64,000 nucleotides of DNA from Ursidibacter arcticus (GTDB lineage: Bacteria > Pseudomonadota > Gammaproteobacteria > Enterobacterales > Pasteurellaceae), in assembly GCF_009761375.1 (NCBI RefSeq), contig NZ_LEKM01000116.1, forward strand, positions 62,001-126,000, read 5' to 3'. Shown piece after piece: positions 8,699 to 22,973 of the stretch. Below the pieces are notes generated by a model. It searched no databases and had not been told where the DNA came from. It saw nothing but the letters and a program-made list of their open reading frames with translations. Every line of letters begins with the position of its first letter. Within the stretch, counting starts at the first letter, position 1. A program made the position numbers and the translations under genes.

Positions 8699-11059
8699 AT
8701 GAAACAGCACCATTACAATTTACTTTCACTTGCCGTAATGACGGCTTGTTATAGCAATTATGCAATGGCAGAACAAGAGACAGAGAAACCAATCAATGCT
8801 TTACAAGCACAATGTTTGCTTGGTGTTCCACAATTTCACGGTGAAGTCGTGAAAGGTGATCAAACACAATTACCTGTCTATATTGAAGCAGATAGTGCTT
8901 TAATCAACCAACCTAAAGATGCAACCTACACAGGTGATGTAAATATTCAGCAAGGTAATCGTACGATCTCAGCCGTTCAAGTTCGAGTAGAGCAAGATGG
9001 TGATAATGCTCGTTATGCTTATTTACAAGGCTCATTTGATTATCGTGATAATATTATCAATGCCAAAGGGCGTGATGCGACAATTAACTTAATAAGTAAA
9101 GAATCTAATTTGGCTAATGCAGATTACCAGTTAGTCGGTCGCCAAGGTCGTGGAACAGCACAAAATGTTTCGGTTACAGATGAACAACGTGTAATGAAAA
9201 ATGCGACTTTCACTTCTTGTTTACCAAATGACGAGTCTTGGTCGATAGAAGCAAATGAAATGATTCAACACGTCAAAGATGAATATGCGGAATTATGGCA
9301 CGCTAGATTTAAAGTCTTAGGTGTGCCTGTATTTTATTCGCCTTATTTACAATTCCCAATTGGTGATCGCCGCCGTTCAGGGCTACTTATTCCAAATGCA
9401 GGACATTCAAGCAGGGACGGTTATTTCTATTCTCAACCATTTTATTGGAATATTGCTCCGAATATGGATGCAACTTTTACGCCTACTTATTTCAGCCGTC
9501 GTGGTTGGCAACTTAGTCCTGAATTTCGTTATTTGACAAAATTGGGGGAAGGTAAATTTGCGGCAGAGTATATGCAGAAAGATCGTTTACCTGCTTGGAC
9601 TGAAAAACAAAAATCTCGCCATTTACTGTTTTGGCAACATACCGTTAATTTCGCAAGTAACTGGCGTTTTTCTGCAGACTACACTAGAGTAAGTGATAGA
9701 CGTTATTTTTCTGATTTTGTATCAAATTATGGAAATAGTACCGATGGTTATGCCACCCAAAATTTTAAATTAGGTTACTATCAACCAAACTATAATATCT
9801 CAATTGCAGCCAAACGATTCCAAACTTTTGATGAATCAGGTAGTACTCCATATCGAGTATTTCCACAAATTGATTTCCATTATTACAAAAACGATCTAGT
9901 AAAAAATGGGGATTTCTCGTTCTTTGGGCAAGCATCCTATTTTGCTAATGATAGTAAAACAATGCCAACAGCTTGGCGTTTTCACGCTGAGCCTGTAATG
10001 AATTTCCCATTTGCAAATCGTTTTGGGAGCGTTAATTTAGAAACCAAATTATATGCAACGCAATATCTTCAGAAAAAGGGTGAAGATGCAAATGCTGAAG
10101 ATATTCAGCGTAATGTAACGCGTGTATTACCACAATTTAAACTAGACTTGAAGACGACATTAGAAGCAAAACGAAATCTTTTTGATGGTTTTGACCAAGT
10201 TTTAGAACCACGAATTCAGTATCTTTATCGCCCTTATAAAGACCAATCAAACATTGGTTCGCAACGTCAGCAAAGTTTAGGGTTAGGCTATGACTCAGCA
10301 CTATTACAGCAAGATTATTTTTCGCTTTTTAATGATCGCCGTTATAGTGGTTTAGATCGCATTGCATCAGCTAATCAAGTTACTGTTGGGGGAACCACTC
10401 GTTTCTTTAACAACCAAACAGGCAGTGAAGTATTTAACTTTAGTGCAGGACAAATCTATTATCTGTCGCCTTCTAAGATTGATAATATTTCTGCCAACAG
10501 CACAACTAAACGTTCATCATCTTGGTCATTAGAATCAAACTGGAAATTCCACCCAAAATGGAATTGGCACGGTTCATATCAATATGATATACGTCTAAAT
10601 AAAACAGCATTAGCCAATACATCTCTACAATATAAGTTTAAAGAGAATAATCTTGTGCAACTTAATTACCGTTATGCAAGCCGTAACTATATTGACCAAA
10701 ATTTAAGTTCTAACCGTTATGGGCAAGATATTAAACAAGTTGGTGCAGTGATAGGTTGGGAAGTAACAGATAAAGTAGGAATAATGGCATCACATTATCA
10801 CGATATAGCGTTGAAAAAACCAGTAGAAAGCCAATTAGGTATTACATATAACACTTGTTGTTGGAATGTCTCTCTTTATACTGCAAGACGCTTAGTTGCA
10901 ACGCCAACGGGTAAATCAGATACGATTAGAGATTTCTACTATGACAATCGTTTTGGCATTAATTTTGAATTACGCTTTGGTAATAATTACAATAGCGGAG
11001 TTTCAAAAATGCTTAAACGAGGAATTATTCCTTATACAGAAGCATACGATATCAATTAA
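8699..11059 (+). CDS. lptD: LPS-assembly protein LptD
   Basis: Outer-membrane barrel that, with LptE, inserts lipopolysaccharide into the outer leaflet. The 786-residue product has a signal peptide ([20 protein letters not shown]...AMA), an OstA/LptA-like beta-jellyroll domain (about 50-200), then a long beta-barrel. Four cysteines expected for the two interdomain disulfides are present: QAQCLL, FTSCLPN and the consecutive pair in YNTCCWNVS. The ATG at 8699 starts the signal peptide; an upstream in-frame ATG at 8669 lies inside the preceding terminator and is rejected. Confidence 0.95.
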   Translation: MKQHHYNLLSLAVMTACYSNYAMAEQETEKPINALQAQCLLGVPQFHGEVVKGDQTQLPVYIEADSALINQPKDATYTGDVNIQQGNRTISAVQVRVEQDGDNARYAYLQGSFDYRDNIINAKGRDATINLISKESNLANADYQLVGRQGRGTAQNVSVTDEQRVMKNATFTSCLPNDESWSIEANEMIQHVKDEYAELWHARFKVLGVPVFYSPYLQFPIGDRRRSGLLIPNAGHSSRDGYFYSQPFYWNIAPNMDATFTPTYFSRRGWQLSPEFRYLTKLGEGKFAAEYMQKDRLPAWTEKQKSRHLLFWQHTVNFASNWRFSADYTRVSDRRYFSDFVSNYGNSTDGYATQNFKLGYYQPNYNISIAAKRFQTFDESGSTPYRVFPQIDFHYYKNDLVKNGDFSFFGQASYFANDSKTMPTAWRFHAEPVMNFPFANRFGSVNLETKLYATQYLQKKGEDANAEDIQRNVTRVLPQFKLDLKTTLEAKRNLFDGFDQVLEPRIQYLYRPYKDQSNIGSQRQQSLGLGYDSALLQQDYFSLFNDRRYSGLDRIASANQVTVGGTTRFFNNQTGSEVFNFSAGQIYYLSPSKIDNISANSTTKRSSSWSLESNWKFHPKWNWHGSYQYDIRLNKTALANTSLQYKFKENNLVQLNYRYASRNYIDQNLSSNRYGQDIKQVGAVIGWEVTDKVGIMASHYHDIALKKPVESQLGITYNTCCWNVSLYTARRLVATPTGKSDTIRDFYYDNRFGINFELRFGNNYNSGVSKMLKRGIIPYTEAYDIN

Positions 11060-11071
11060 AAAGATAGAAAA

Positions 11072-11122
11072 CAAAATGGTTGTTAATAATTTTACTATCT
11101 ATAACTATTAACAATCATTTTG
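11072..11122 (+). terminator. Hairpin after lptD
   Basis: Seventeen-base inverted repeat CAAAATGGTTGTTAATA / TATTAACAATCATTTTG (one mismatch) with a 17-base loop, 12 bases after the lptD stop. It could act as a terminator on either strand, though the T-tract is weak. Confidence 0.55.
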
Positions 11123-11156
11123 CTTATTTCACAACCTTACCTATTTTAGCTTTATA

Positions 11157-11208
11157 GGTGTAATGGACAAAATAGTTGCTGATTTACCCATTACACCTCC
11201 ATTACACC
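11157..11208. repeat. Three copies of GGTGTAATGG in the lptD-lon gap
   Basis: GGTGTAATGG occurs at 11157-11166 (plus) and its complement at 11188-11197 and 11199-11208. The first copy extends to GGTGTAATGGAC, which recurs exactly at 18054-18065 beside the tRNA-Leu gene. Clustered direct and inverted 10-mers resemble integrase arm sites; no integrase is present. Confidence 0.5.
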
Positions 11209-11231
11209 CCAAGAGATAAAACGGCAAAAAT

Positions 11232-11269
11232 AAACCCACCTTGAGCAGAATGTCTGTAAAGGTGGGTTT
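11232..11269 (-). terminator. lon terminator
   Basis: Perfect 11-bp stem AAACCCACCTT / AAGGTGGGTTT with a 16-base loop. Read on the minus strand it is followed by ATTTTTG, a good U-tract, about 60 bases past the lon stop. Confidence 0.75.
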
Positions 11270-11281
11270 GTCAGTGGTCTG

Positions 11282-11313
11282 AAATGGGGAGCTTGTTCCC
11301 CATTTTTGTTTTT
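11282..11313 (+). terminator. Plus-strand intrinsic terminator
   Basis: Nine-bp stem AAATGGGGA / TCCCCATTT with a six-base loop, followed on the plus strand by TTTTGTTTTTG. It would stop any lptD read-through before it enters the antisense of lon. Confidence 0.75.
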
Positions 11314-11328
11314 GATATTCCTATTTTA

Positions 11329-13734
11329 CTACTGCATCACAGATGAAGATTTGGTTTTCTTCACTTTAATACTTTTTGTACTTAGTGGAATGATCTCAAT
11401 CCCTGTTGGTGGATTTTGTAATGCAATGGCTAGCACTTCATCAATAGTTTCAACAGGGTGAATGGCTAAGGCAGATTTAGCATTTTCTGGGATCTCTTCC
11501 AAATCTTTTTCATTTTCCTTTGGAATAATCACTGTTTTTATGCCACCACGATGTGCTGCCAGTAGTTTCTCTTTTAAGCCCCCGATTGGTAGTACTTTAC
11601 CACGCAAGGTGATTTCACCTGTCATTGCCACATCAGCACGCACTGGGTTACCTGTTAAGCTAGAAATCAATGCGGTACACATTGCAATACCTGCACTTGG
11701 GCCGTCTTTAGGGGTTGCACCTTCAGGGACGTGAACGTGAATATCTCGTTTTTCATAGAAATCTTCCGCAATGCCTAATTTTTCTGCTCTTGCTCGTACC
11801 ACCATCATTGCAGCTTGAATTGACTCTTTCATTACATCGCCTAGTGAGCCAGTGTAAGAGAATTTGCCTTTACCTGTTACTGATGCGGTTTCAATGGTTA
11901 ATAAATCGCCGCCTACTTCTGTCCAAGCTAAGCCTGTTACTTCACCAATACGGTTTTGGTTATCCATTTTACCGTAGTCAAAACGCTGTACGCCTAAATA
12001 ATCTTTGAGATTATCTTGATTTACCGTAATCGTTCTGAGTTTTTTATCAATCACGAGTGCTTTTACTGCTTTACGGCAAATTTTAGCGATTTCTCTCTCA
12101 AGGTTACGCACGCCAGCTTCACGAGTGTAATAGCGGATAATGCCAAGAATTGCACTATCTTCAATTGTCAATTCATTGTCTTTAATGCCGTTATTTTCTT
12201 TCTGTTTTGCAATAAGATGCTCTTTCGCAATATGCATTTTTTCGTCTTCGGTGTAGCCAGAAAGACGAATAACTTCCATACGATCTAATAATGCAGGGGG
12301 AATATGCATTGAGTTAGAGGTTGCAACAAACATTACATCAGAAAGATCATAATCCACTTCTAAATAATGGTCGTTAAAGGCTTTATTCTGTTCAGGATCA
12401 AGCACTTCTAATAAGGCTGATGCCGGATCACCACGCATATCCTGTGCCATTTTATCAATTTCGTCTAATAAGAAGAGCGGGTTACGCACGCCAACTTTTG
12501 CCATTTTCATCATTAACTGACCTGGCATTGAGCCAATGTAAGTGCGGCGGTGTCCACGAATTTCGGCTTCATCACGCACACCACCTAGTGCCATACGCAC
12601 ATATTTACGCCCAGTAGCATTTGCAATAGATTGTCCTAAAGATGTTTTCCCTACTCCTGGTGGTCCAACTAAGCAAAGAATTGGGCCTTTTAGTTTATTC
12701 AAGCGACTTTGTACCGCAAGATACTCTAAAATACGTTCTTTCACACGTTCTAAGCCGTAGTGGTCTTTGTCCAATACTTCTTGAGCTTTTTGCAAATCTT
12801 TTTTCACAACTGACCGCTTATGCCAAGGCATTTGTAAAATCCAGTCGATATAACCACGCACGACAGTCGCTTCAGAAGAACTTTGTGGCATTGCTTTGAG
12901 TTTATTAAATTCACTATCTACTTTTTCTTTTACTTCAGCAGGGAGTTTTGCCTCTTCAATTTTGGCCTTTAATTTATCTAATTCGCTCTGTTCTTGTTCT
13001 TCGCCATTACCAAGCTCTTTTTGGATCGCTTTGATCTGTTCATTGAGATAATAATCACGCTGATTTTTTTCCATTTGTTGTTTTACGCGATTACGAATAC
13101 GACCTTCCATTTCAAGGGTATCCATCTCTGTTGCCATTGCAACTAACAAGGCCTCAAAACGAGCAATTAAGTTTACTTCTTCAAGTAGTGCCTGTTTTTG
13201 TTTTACCTGAGCGACTAAATTAGCTGCCATTGTGTCAGCTAAACGCTCTTCAAAGGTGATTTTTTGTAGTTTTGGCAGAATTTCTGCAGGCACTTTTTTA
13301 TTACTTTTAACGTAATTTTCAAATTCGGTTAATGCTGTTTTCGCAATCGCTTTTAATTCATCGTTATCTTCTTGATATTCAGACATTAACGGTGTAACAC
13401 CTGCCCAAAAACCATTTTCATCATCGTGAATGTGTTCGGCTTTCGCTCTTACTTGCCCTTCAACCAACACTTTGACTGTGCCATCGGGTAAATTCAACAT
13501 TTGGATAATGTTTGCCATTACCCCTACATCGTAAATATCTTCAACGGTTGGATCTTCTTTATTCGGGTCTTTTTGTGTCACTAAAAAGAGTTGCTTATTG
13601 GTTTCCATCGCTGCTCGTAAGGCTTGGATAGATTTATCTCGCCCTACAAATAACGGCATTACCATAAATGGGAACACCACAACATCACGCAATGGTAATA
13701 ACGGTAATTCAATCGGTTTCTTTTTTCTTGCCAT
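11329..13734 (-). CDS. lon: ATP-dependent protease Lon
   Basis: Cytosolic AAA+ serine protease that degrades misfolded and regulatory proteins. The 801-residue product has the N-terminal LON substrate domain ([19 protein letters not shown] at the start), the Walker A motif GPPGVGKTS (near residue 358), Walker [10 protein letters not shown], and the protease domain with catalytic Ser in DGPSAGIAM (near 679) and Lys in [13 protein letters not shown] (near 722). A matching sigma-32 promoter lies upstream and two terminators follow. Confidence 0.98.
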   Translation of the reverse strand: MARKKKPIELPLLPLRDVVVFPFMVMPLFVGRDKSIQALRAAMETNKQLFLVTQKDPNKEDPTVEDIYDVGVMANIIQMLNLPDGTVKVLVEGQVRAKAEHIHDDENGFWAGVTPLMSEYQEDNDELKAIAKTALTEFENYVKSNKKVPAEILPKLQKITFEERLADTMAANLVAQVKQKQALLEEVNLIARFEALLVAMATEMDTLEMEGRIRNRVKQQMEKNQRDYYLNEQIKAIQKELGNGEEQEQSELDKLKAKIEEAKLPAEVKEKVDSEFNKLKAMPQSSSEATVVRGYIDWILQMPWHKRSVVKKDLQKAQEVLDKDHYGLERVKERILEYLAVQSRLNKLKGPILCLVGPPGVGKTSLGQSIANATGRKYVRMALGGVRDEAEIRGHRRTYIGSMPGQLMMKMAKVGVRNPLFLLDEIDKMAQDMRGDPASALLEVLDPEQNKAFNDHYLEVDYDLSDVMFVATSNSMHIPPALLDRMEVIRLSGYTEDEKMHIAKEHLIAKQKENNGIKDNELTIEDSAILGIIRYYTREAGVRNLEREIAKICRKAVKALVIDKKLRTITVNQDNLKDYLGVQRFDYGKMDNQNRIGEVTGLAWTEVGGDLLTIETASVTGKGKFSYTGSLGDVMKESIQAAMMVVRARAEKLGIAEDFYEKRDIHVHVPEGATPKDGPSAGIAMCTALISSLTGNPVRADVAMTGEITLRGKVLPIGGLKEKLLAAHRGGIKTVIIPKENEKDLEEIPENAKSALAIHPVETIDEVLAIALQNPPTGIEIIPLSTKSIKVKKTKSSSVMQ

Positions 13735-13766
13735 TTTCTTTACTCTCCGAAAAATGTAATTCGCTC

Positions 13767-13795
13767 ATTATGGGGTCTTATTTTGGAAATACAAG
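13767..13795 (-). promoter_or_regulatory. Sigma-32 (heat-shock) promoter of lon
   Basis: On the minus strand CTTGTA (13795-13790) and CCCCATAAT (13775-13767) are separated by 14 bases. The sigma-32 consensus is CTTGAA, 13-15 bases, CCCCATnT. The -10 element lies about 33 bases before the lon start codon, and lon is a classical heat-shock gene. Confidence 0.75.
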
Positions 13796-13950
13796 GGAAA
13801 AATAGGAGAGAATTGATAATAAAATAAAAGCATTCAAAAAGCCTTGAAAAAATGCTATATTCCTTAACATTTGTGGTATATCACCACTATTTTTAAACAT
13901 AACTATCAACATAGCTATCAAAGAAAGCTACAAAGAAAATCATACAAAAA

Positions 13951-15962
<2,012 letters not shown>

Positions 15963-16025
15963 AACTTTTTTGAAAATCGACCGCTTATAATAGGCAGGCT
16001 CAGATTATTGATAAACCTATTTGTT

Positions 16026-16092
16026 GTAGGGTGGACTTTAGTCCACCGTTTCATCTATTGATTGTATATGGTGGGCTAAATCCCACCCTATA
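16026..16092. repeat. REP-like hairpin element, copy 2
   Basis: Arms 16026-16047 (GTAGGGTGGACTTTAGTCCACC) are not quoted further; the second arm at about 16070-16092 is its near-complement GGTGGGCTAAATCCCACCCT. It shares the CTTTAG-CCCACC core with 6712-6780. It lies between purB and glpR and may double as the purB terminator. Confidence 0.7.
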
Positions 16093-16162
16093 CATTTTAT
16101 TGTTTGTGTTTATTAGCGGTCTGATTTTATCAATGTTTTACCAATGACAAACAGGTAACGTT

Positions 16163-16927
16163 ATGAAACAGTCTATTCGTCATCAAAAAATTATTGAGTT
16201 AGTCAATCAATCAGGCTATGTCAGCACTGAAGAGCTTGTTGCTATTTTGAAGGTAAGTTCACAGACTATTCGCCGTGATTTGAATGAGTTGGCGGAAAAT
16301 AACCTTATTCGCCGCCATCACGGTGGAGCTGCATCTCCATCTAATACAGAAAATAGTGATTATAGTGAACGTAAACAATTTTTCTCAGAGCAAAAAAGTC
16401 GCATAGGGAAAAAGGTTGCAGATATGATTCCAAATGGGGCATCGCTGTTTATTGATATTGGCACAACACCTGAAGCGGTAGCGTATTCGTTACTGAACCA
16501 TAAAGATTTAAGGGTGGTTACGAATAACTTAAATGCCGCACATATCTTATTACAGAAAGATAATTGCCAAGTGACTATCGCTGGCGGTGAATTGCGTGCC
16601 GATGGCGGTATTATTGGTGAGGCGACAGTAAACTTTATCAATCAATTTCGCTTAGATTACTGTATTTTAGGTATTAGTGCAGTGGAATCAGATGGTTCAA
16701 TGATGGATTATGATTACCACGAAGTTCAAGTTAAACGTGCCTTAATGCGTAATGCTCGTAATATCGTATTAGTAACCGATCACTCTAAATTTACACGCAA
16801 TGCAATTGTGCGATTAGGCGATATCAAAGAAGTGAATTATCTATTTACTGATCGCCCGTTACCATTAGAATTACAACATTATTTAAGCCATAGTGATGTG
16901 GCGGTTTATATCTGTAACGAACAATAA
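16163..16927 (+). CDS. glpR: DeoR-family repressor, glycerol-3-phosphate regulon (GlpR)
   Basis: DNA-binding repressor of glycerol-3-phosphate genes, 254 residues. The N-terminal DeoR helix-turn-helix reads [22 protein letters not shown] (residues 19-40), followed by RRHHGGA. The C-terminal sensor domain has [25 protein letters not shown] and [17 protein letters not shown], typical of GlpR rather than sugar-specific relatives. Its stop overlaps the ubiA start (TAATG), so translation is coupled. No glp target gene is in the window. Confidence 0.85.
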   Translation: MKQSIRHQKIIELVNQSGYVSTEELVAILKVSSQTIRRDLNELAENNLIRRHHGGAASPSNTENSDYSERKQFFSEQKSRIGKKVADMIPNGASLFIDIGTTPEAVAYSLLNHKDLRVVTNNLNAAHILLQKDNCQVTIAGGELRADGGIIGEATVNFINQFRLDYCILGISAVESDGSMMDYDYHEVQVKRALMRNARNIVLVTDHSKFTRNAIVRLGDIKEVNYLFTDRPLPLELQHYLSHSDVAVYICNEQ

Positions 16928-17799
16928 TGAAAAATCATTTTACTCGAGATAAATGGCTTGCATACGCTCAGCTAATGCGTTTAGATAAGCCTATCGGCAC
17001 ATTATTACTATTATGGCCTACGTTATGGGCTTTATTTACCGCTGCTAAAGGTGTTCCTCCTTTACCTATTCTAATTATCTTTATATTAGGCGTTATTGTA
17101 ATGCGTGCAGCAGGGTGTGTAATTAACGACTACGCAGATAGACACATTGATGGTAGTGTGAAACGAACATCGCTACGCCCACTTGCTACAGGACGAGCCA
17201 CAGCGAAAGAAGCTAAAATTTTGTTTGCTACATTACTTCTTATTGCATTCTTATTAGTTTTACAATTAAATTTTTATACTATCGGATTATCCTTTATTGC
17301 TGCAGGACTAGCTATTGTTTACCCTTTTATGAAACGCTACACGCATCTGCCACAGTTTGTGTTAGGAATGGCGTTTGGTTGGTCTATTCCGATGGCTTTC
17401 GGTGCAGTAAATCAGAGCCTACCCTTTGAATGCTGGTTACTCTTTTTTGCTAATTTAGCTTGGACGGTAGCTTACGATACTCAATATGCAATGGTTGATC
17501 GTGATGATGATTTACGCATTGGCGTAAAATCTACGGCAATTTTATTTGCACAATATGATAATAAAGTTATTGCATTATTGCAGTTTATCACCTTAATTCT
17601 CTTAACTTTATTTGGAAAATGCCAAGGTTATCCAACCGCTTATTTTATTGCTCTCGCATTTACAGCAACTCTTTTTATTTATCAATGTAAATTAACTAAA
17701 CAACGTGAGAGAAGCGCTTGCTTTAAAGCATTTTTGAATAATAATTATGTGGGCTTAGGAATTTTTATCTCTATCTTAATTGGAATTTTTGCTCAATAA
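16927..17799 (+). CDS. ubiA: 4-hydroxybenzoate polyprenyltransferase
   Basis: Integral membrane prenyltransferase attaching the polyprenyl tail to 4-hydroxybenzoate in ubiquinone synthesis. The 290-residue protein is strongly hydrophobic with about eight membrane segments and has both Asp-rich magnesium/diphosphate motifs: [18 protein letters not shown] (near residues 62-79) and [19 protein letters not shown] (near 187-205). Start overlaps glpR by one base. Confidence 0.92.
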   Translation: MKNHFTRDKWLAYAQLMRLDKPIGTLLLLWPTLWALFTAAKGVPPLPILIIFILGVIVMRAAGCVINDYADRHIDGSVKRTSLRPLATGRATAKEAKILFATLLLIAFLLVLQLNFYTIGLSFIAAGLAIVYPFMKRYTHLPQFVLGMAFGWSIPMAFGAVNQSLPFECWLLFFANLAWTVAYDTQYAMVDRDDDLRIGVKSTAILFAQYDNKVIALLQFITLILLTLFGKCQGYPTAYFIALAFTATLFIYQCKLTKQRERSACFKAFLNNNYVGLGIFISILIGIFAQ

Positions 17800-17842
17800 T
17801 GTCGAAAATACCTACAACTGAATTATTCTCGACATTTCTTGC

Positions 17843-17871
17843 TTGCATAAAGAGAGTAAGGTTTTTATAAT
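17843..17871 (+). promoter_or_regulatory. tRNA-Leu promoter
   Basis: TTGCAT (17843-17848), 17-base spacer, perfect TATAAT (17866-17871), then a GC-rich discriminator CACGCCCG before the expected start. A GC-rich discriminator is typical of stringently controlled stable-RNA promoters. The tRNA begins 23 bases downstream. Confidence 0.75.
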
Positions 17872-17894
17872 CACGCCCGTTACCACTTCTTAAA

Positions 17895-17981
17895 GCCAGT
17901 GTGACGAAATTGGTAGACGTAGCGGATTCAAAATCCGCCGCCCTTAAAAGCGTGTCGGTTCGAGTCCGACCACTGGCACCA
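17895..17981 (+). tRNA. tRNA-Leu (anticodon CAA)
   Basis: An 87-base class II tRNA. The acceptor stem GCCAGTG pairs with CACTGGC (17971-17977), followed by A and an encoded CCA. The D-arm contains TTGGTAGACG. The anticodon stem-loop GCGGA-TTCAAAA-TCCGC gives anticodon CAA (codon UUG). There is a long variable arm (GCCCTTAAAAGCGTG) and a T-arm with GGTTCGAGTCC. tRNA-Leu genes are known integration targets of ICEHin1056-family elements; this copy is intact with no element attached. Confidence 0.97.
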
Positions 17982-18053
17982 AATATCCAAATTCTAATTA
18001 CTTTCCCCTTATAGATCTAATCTTATATTGAAATGTTCAGTGTAATGAACAAG

Positions 18054-18065
18054 GGTGTAATGGAC
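18054..18065 (+). repeat. GGTGTAATGGAC repeat beside tRNA-Leu
   Basis: Exact 12-base match to 11157-11168. It lies 73 bases past the tRNA 3' end. A degenerate copy (AGTGTAATGAAC) sits just upstream at about 18040. Confidence 0.5.
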
Positions 18066-18091
18066 TCGATCCTTTACTCAATACCCCTTAC

Positions 18092-18309
18092 CTAATTTTT
18101 ATCAATTAGCCATTCATATTTATTGTCCGATTTCTGAGTAATAGATAAATCGCCTTGTTGTTGGCAAAGTAATTCAAAATCAGAAAAAATAGTGTAAGGG
18201 GAAACTTTCAATAATAAGCGTTCCCCTTTATTTAATTGCTGAATAGCCCTTTTAGTTATCAATAACGGTAAAGGGCAAGAGTAGGCGGTAAGATCGAGTT
18301 GATAATCCA

Positions 18310-18310
<1 letters not shown>
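18092..18310 (-). CDS. TusA-like sulfurtransferase
   Basis: A 72-residue TusA/YedF/SirA-family protein. The hallmark Cys-Pro-x-Pro motif is present in DLTAYSCPLPLLITKRAI, where the Cys carries a persulfide. The rest predicts the compact two-layer fold (GERLLLKVSPYTIFSDFELLC). Its start overlaps the hemerythrin-gene stop by one base (TAATG). Whether it serves tRNA thiolation or another sulfur-relay step cannot be told; the small size and coupling to tgt hint at tRNA modification. Confidence 0.8.
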
Positions 18311-20059
<1,749 letters not shown>

Positions 20060-20087
20060 TTACCACTAAAATTCAGCTTGAAATCAT

Positions 20088-20141
20088 AAGCGGTAAGTTT
20101 TAAGTTATTTTTTGCAAAAGATTCGGAAAAACTTACCGCTT
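20088..20141 (-). terminator. Paired-USS hairpin between metF and tgt
   Basis: AAGCGGTAAGTTT (20088-20100) pairs perfectly with AAACTTACCGCTT (20129-20141) around a 28-base loop. This is a head-to-head pair of uptake-signal cores. Confidence 0.6.
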
Positions 20142-20168
20142 GCATTGTCATATAGCATAAAATAAAAA

Positions 20169-20222
20169 ATCTACAAATCAATTAAGCCCTTTGATTTAAT
20201 AAAGTTTAATTGAATTGTAGAT
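20169..20222 (-). terminator. metF terminator
   Basis: Inverted repeat ATCTACAAATCAATTAA / TTAATTGAATTGTAGAT, 17 bases with one mismatch, starting 30 bases after the metF stop on the minus strand. AT-rich stem with T-rich tail. Confidence 0.6.
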
Positions 20223-20252
20223 CAGCATAATTTAATAGATTTGTATTTAATT

Positions 20253-21170
<918 letters not shown>

Positions 21171-21212
21171 TTATTATATATGATGTTTAATTTGCATACT
21201 GTACGCCTCTTT

Positions 21213-21228
21213 GGACGTTTAGATGGCT
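21213..21228 (-). promoter_or_regulatory. Candidate MetJ operator (two tandem met boxes)
   Basis: On the minus strand AGCCATCT and AAACGTCC are adjacent 8-mers, each matching the met box AGACGTCT at 6 of 8 positions. They lie about 80 bases upstream of metF, with a TATAAT closer to the gene. MetJ normally needs at least two tandem boxes, which fits. Confidence 0.45.
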
Positions 21229-21339
21229 AAACTTTAATAAGTTATACCTATTATGTCAATTCCATTATTTTCATTTTATCTATGAATAAAATTCATAATA
21301 AAAATAAGCTATATGTAAGTTGATTAAGTTTTGAAACAA

Positions 21340-21374
21340 AAAAGCGATCAAATGTACAACTATTTGACCGCTTT
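21340..21374 (-). terminator. lpd terminator with half USS
   Basis: Stem AAAGCGATCAAAT / ATTTGACCGCTTT (one mismatch) with a nine-base loop, followed by A-rich DNA on plus, i.e. T-rich on minus. It lies 18 bases after the lpd stop. Confidence 0.7.
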
Positions 21375-21391
21375 GGATTTACTATTTTTTA

Positions 21392-22816
21392 TTAGCGTTT
21401 CTTCGCTTTTGGATTTGGAAGGTCGGTAATTGAACCTTCAAATACTTCAGCTGCTAAACCAACTGATTCGTGTAATGTTGGGTGAGCGTGAATGGTTAGT
21501 GCAATATCTTCTGCATCGCAGCCCATTTCAATAGCTAAACCAATTTCACCTAATAATTCACCACCATTTGAACCCACAATAGCACCACCAAGTAAACGAT
21601 GCGTGTCTTTATCGAAGATAAGTTTGGTCATACCTTCTGAACATTCGGATGCAATTGCACGTCCTGAAGCGGCCCAAGGGAATTTAGCAACTTCATAGTT
21701 TAAGCCTTCTTGCTTACACTCTTTCTCTGTTTTACCTACCCAGGCAACTTCTGGCTCAGTATAAGCAATTGATGGGATCACTTTTGGATCGAAATAGTGT
21801 TTTTGCCCTGCAATAACTTCCGCTGCAACGTGTCCTTCGTGAACACCTTTGTGTGCTAACATTGGTTGTCCAACAATATCACCGATAGCAAAAATATGTG
21901 GTACGTTGGTACGCATTTGTTTATCAACGTGAATGAAACCACGCTCATCAACTTCAACACCCGCTTTACCCGCATCAAGTAATTTACCATTTGGTACACG
22001 ACCGATAGCAACTAATACCGCATCGTAACGTTTAGTATCGTTACACGCTTTACCTTCCATTGAAACATAGATACCGTCATCTTTTGCTTCTACTGCGGTA
22101 ACTTTGGTTTCTAACATTAGTTTGAATTTTTTCTCGATCTGTTTGGTGTAAATCGCAACAACATCTTTATCCGCTGCAGGAATTACTTGGTCAAACATTT
22201 CAACAACTTCAACTTCTGAACCTAACGCATTGTAAACCGTACCCATCTCTAAACCGATGATACCACCACCCATAATGAGTAATCTTTTTGGCACTTCTTT
22301 TAATTTAAGTGCATCTGTTGAATCCCATACACGTGGGTCATCGTGTGGAATAAATGGTAATTGAATTGGACGAGAACCTGCTGCAATGATCGCATTATCA
22401 AATTTAATTGTTGTTGGATTACCATCACGATCACGAGCAACTAAAGTATTTGGATCGGCAAATGTTGCTTGACCTTCTACCACTGTTACTTTACGAGCTT
22501 TCGCCATACCTGCTAAGCCACCTGTTAATTTAGATACAACGGCTTCTTTACCTGCACGAACTTTGTCTAAATCAATAGTCGGCTCACCAAAAGTAATACC
22601 GTTATGCTCTGCGTGTTTAGCTTCTTCAATCACTTTTGCAACGTGAAGTAATGCTTTAGAAGGAATACAACCTACATTTAAACATACCCCACCTAACGTT
22701 GAATAACGTTCAACTAATACTGTTTCTAAGCCTAAGTCTGCACAACGGAATGCTGCTGAATAACCCGCTGGACCAGCACCAAGTACTACCACTTGAGTTT
22801 TAATTTCTTTGCTCAT
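21392..22816 (-). CDS. lpdA: Dihydrolipoyl dehydrogenase (E3)
   Basis: FAD enzyme that reoxidises dihydrolipoyl groups of pyruvate and 2-oxoglutarate dehydrogenase. The 474-residue protein has the FAD-binding GAGPAGYSAA (residues 13-22), the redox-active disulfide in GGVCLNVGCIPSK (near 42-54), an NAD-binding GGGIIGLEMG, and the C-terminal active His-Glu pair in HAHPTLHESVG. It is the last gene of aceE-aceF-lpd, after a 157-bp gap that contains a USS-type hairpin. Confidence 0.97.
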   Translation of the reverse strand: MSKEIKTQVVVLGAGPAGYSAAFRCADLGLETVLVERYSTLGGVCLNVGCIPSKALLHVAKVIEEAKHAEHNGITFGEPTIDLDKVRAGKEAVVSKLTGGLAGMAKARKVTVVEGQATFADPNTLVARDRDGNPTTIKFDNAIIAAGSRPIQLPFIPHDDPRVWDSTDALKLKEVPKRLLIMGGGIIGLEMGTVYNALGSEVEVVEMFDQVIPAADKDVVAIYTKQIEKKFKLMLETKVTAVEAKDDGIYVSMEGKACNDTKRYDAVLVAIGRVPNGKLLDAGKAGVEVDERGFIHVDKQMRTNVPHIFAIGDIVGQPMLAHKGVHEGHVAAEVIAGQKHYFDPKVIPSIAYTEPEVAWVGKTEKECKQEGLNYEVAKFPWAASGRAIASECSEGMTKLIFDKDTHRLLGGAIVGSNGGELLGEIGLAIEMGCDAEDIALTIHAHPTLHESVGLAAEVFEGSITDLPNPKAKKR

Positions 22817-22911
22817 TTTTACCTCTGAAGTAAATTGTTTCTCTTAACCATACCGTTATTTTAACGGTTTTAACAATTTTGTAACGAGAACAAGATCACA
22901 GAATAGAAAAT

Positions 22912-22967
22912 AAGCGGTCAGTTTTTAAAAAATCTTTGCAAATTTTTTTATCAATCTAACCGCTTTC
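22912..22967 (-). terminator. Weak paired-USS hairpin between aceF and lpd
   Basis: Inverted AAGCGGT and ACCGCTT cores about 40 bases apart lie right after the aceF stop. The stem is short, so it may only partly separate lpd from aceEF. Confidence 0.4.
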
Positions 22968-22973
22968 CTTCTA

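Noticed and set aside
11462..12899. Several plus-strand frames opposite lon
   Set aside because: All are antisense shadows of lon with no start signals or family resemblance.
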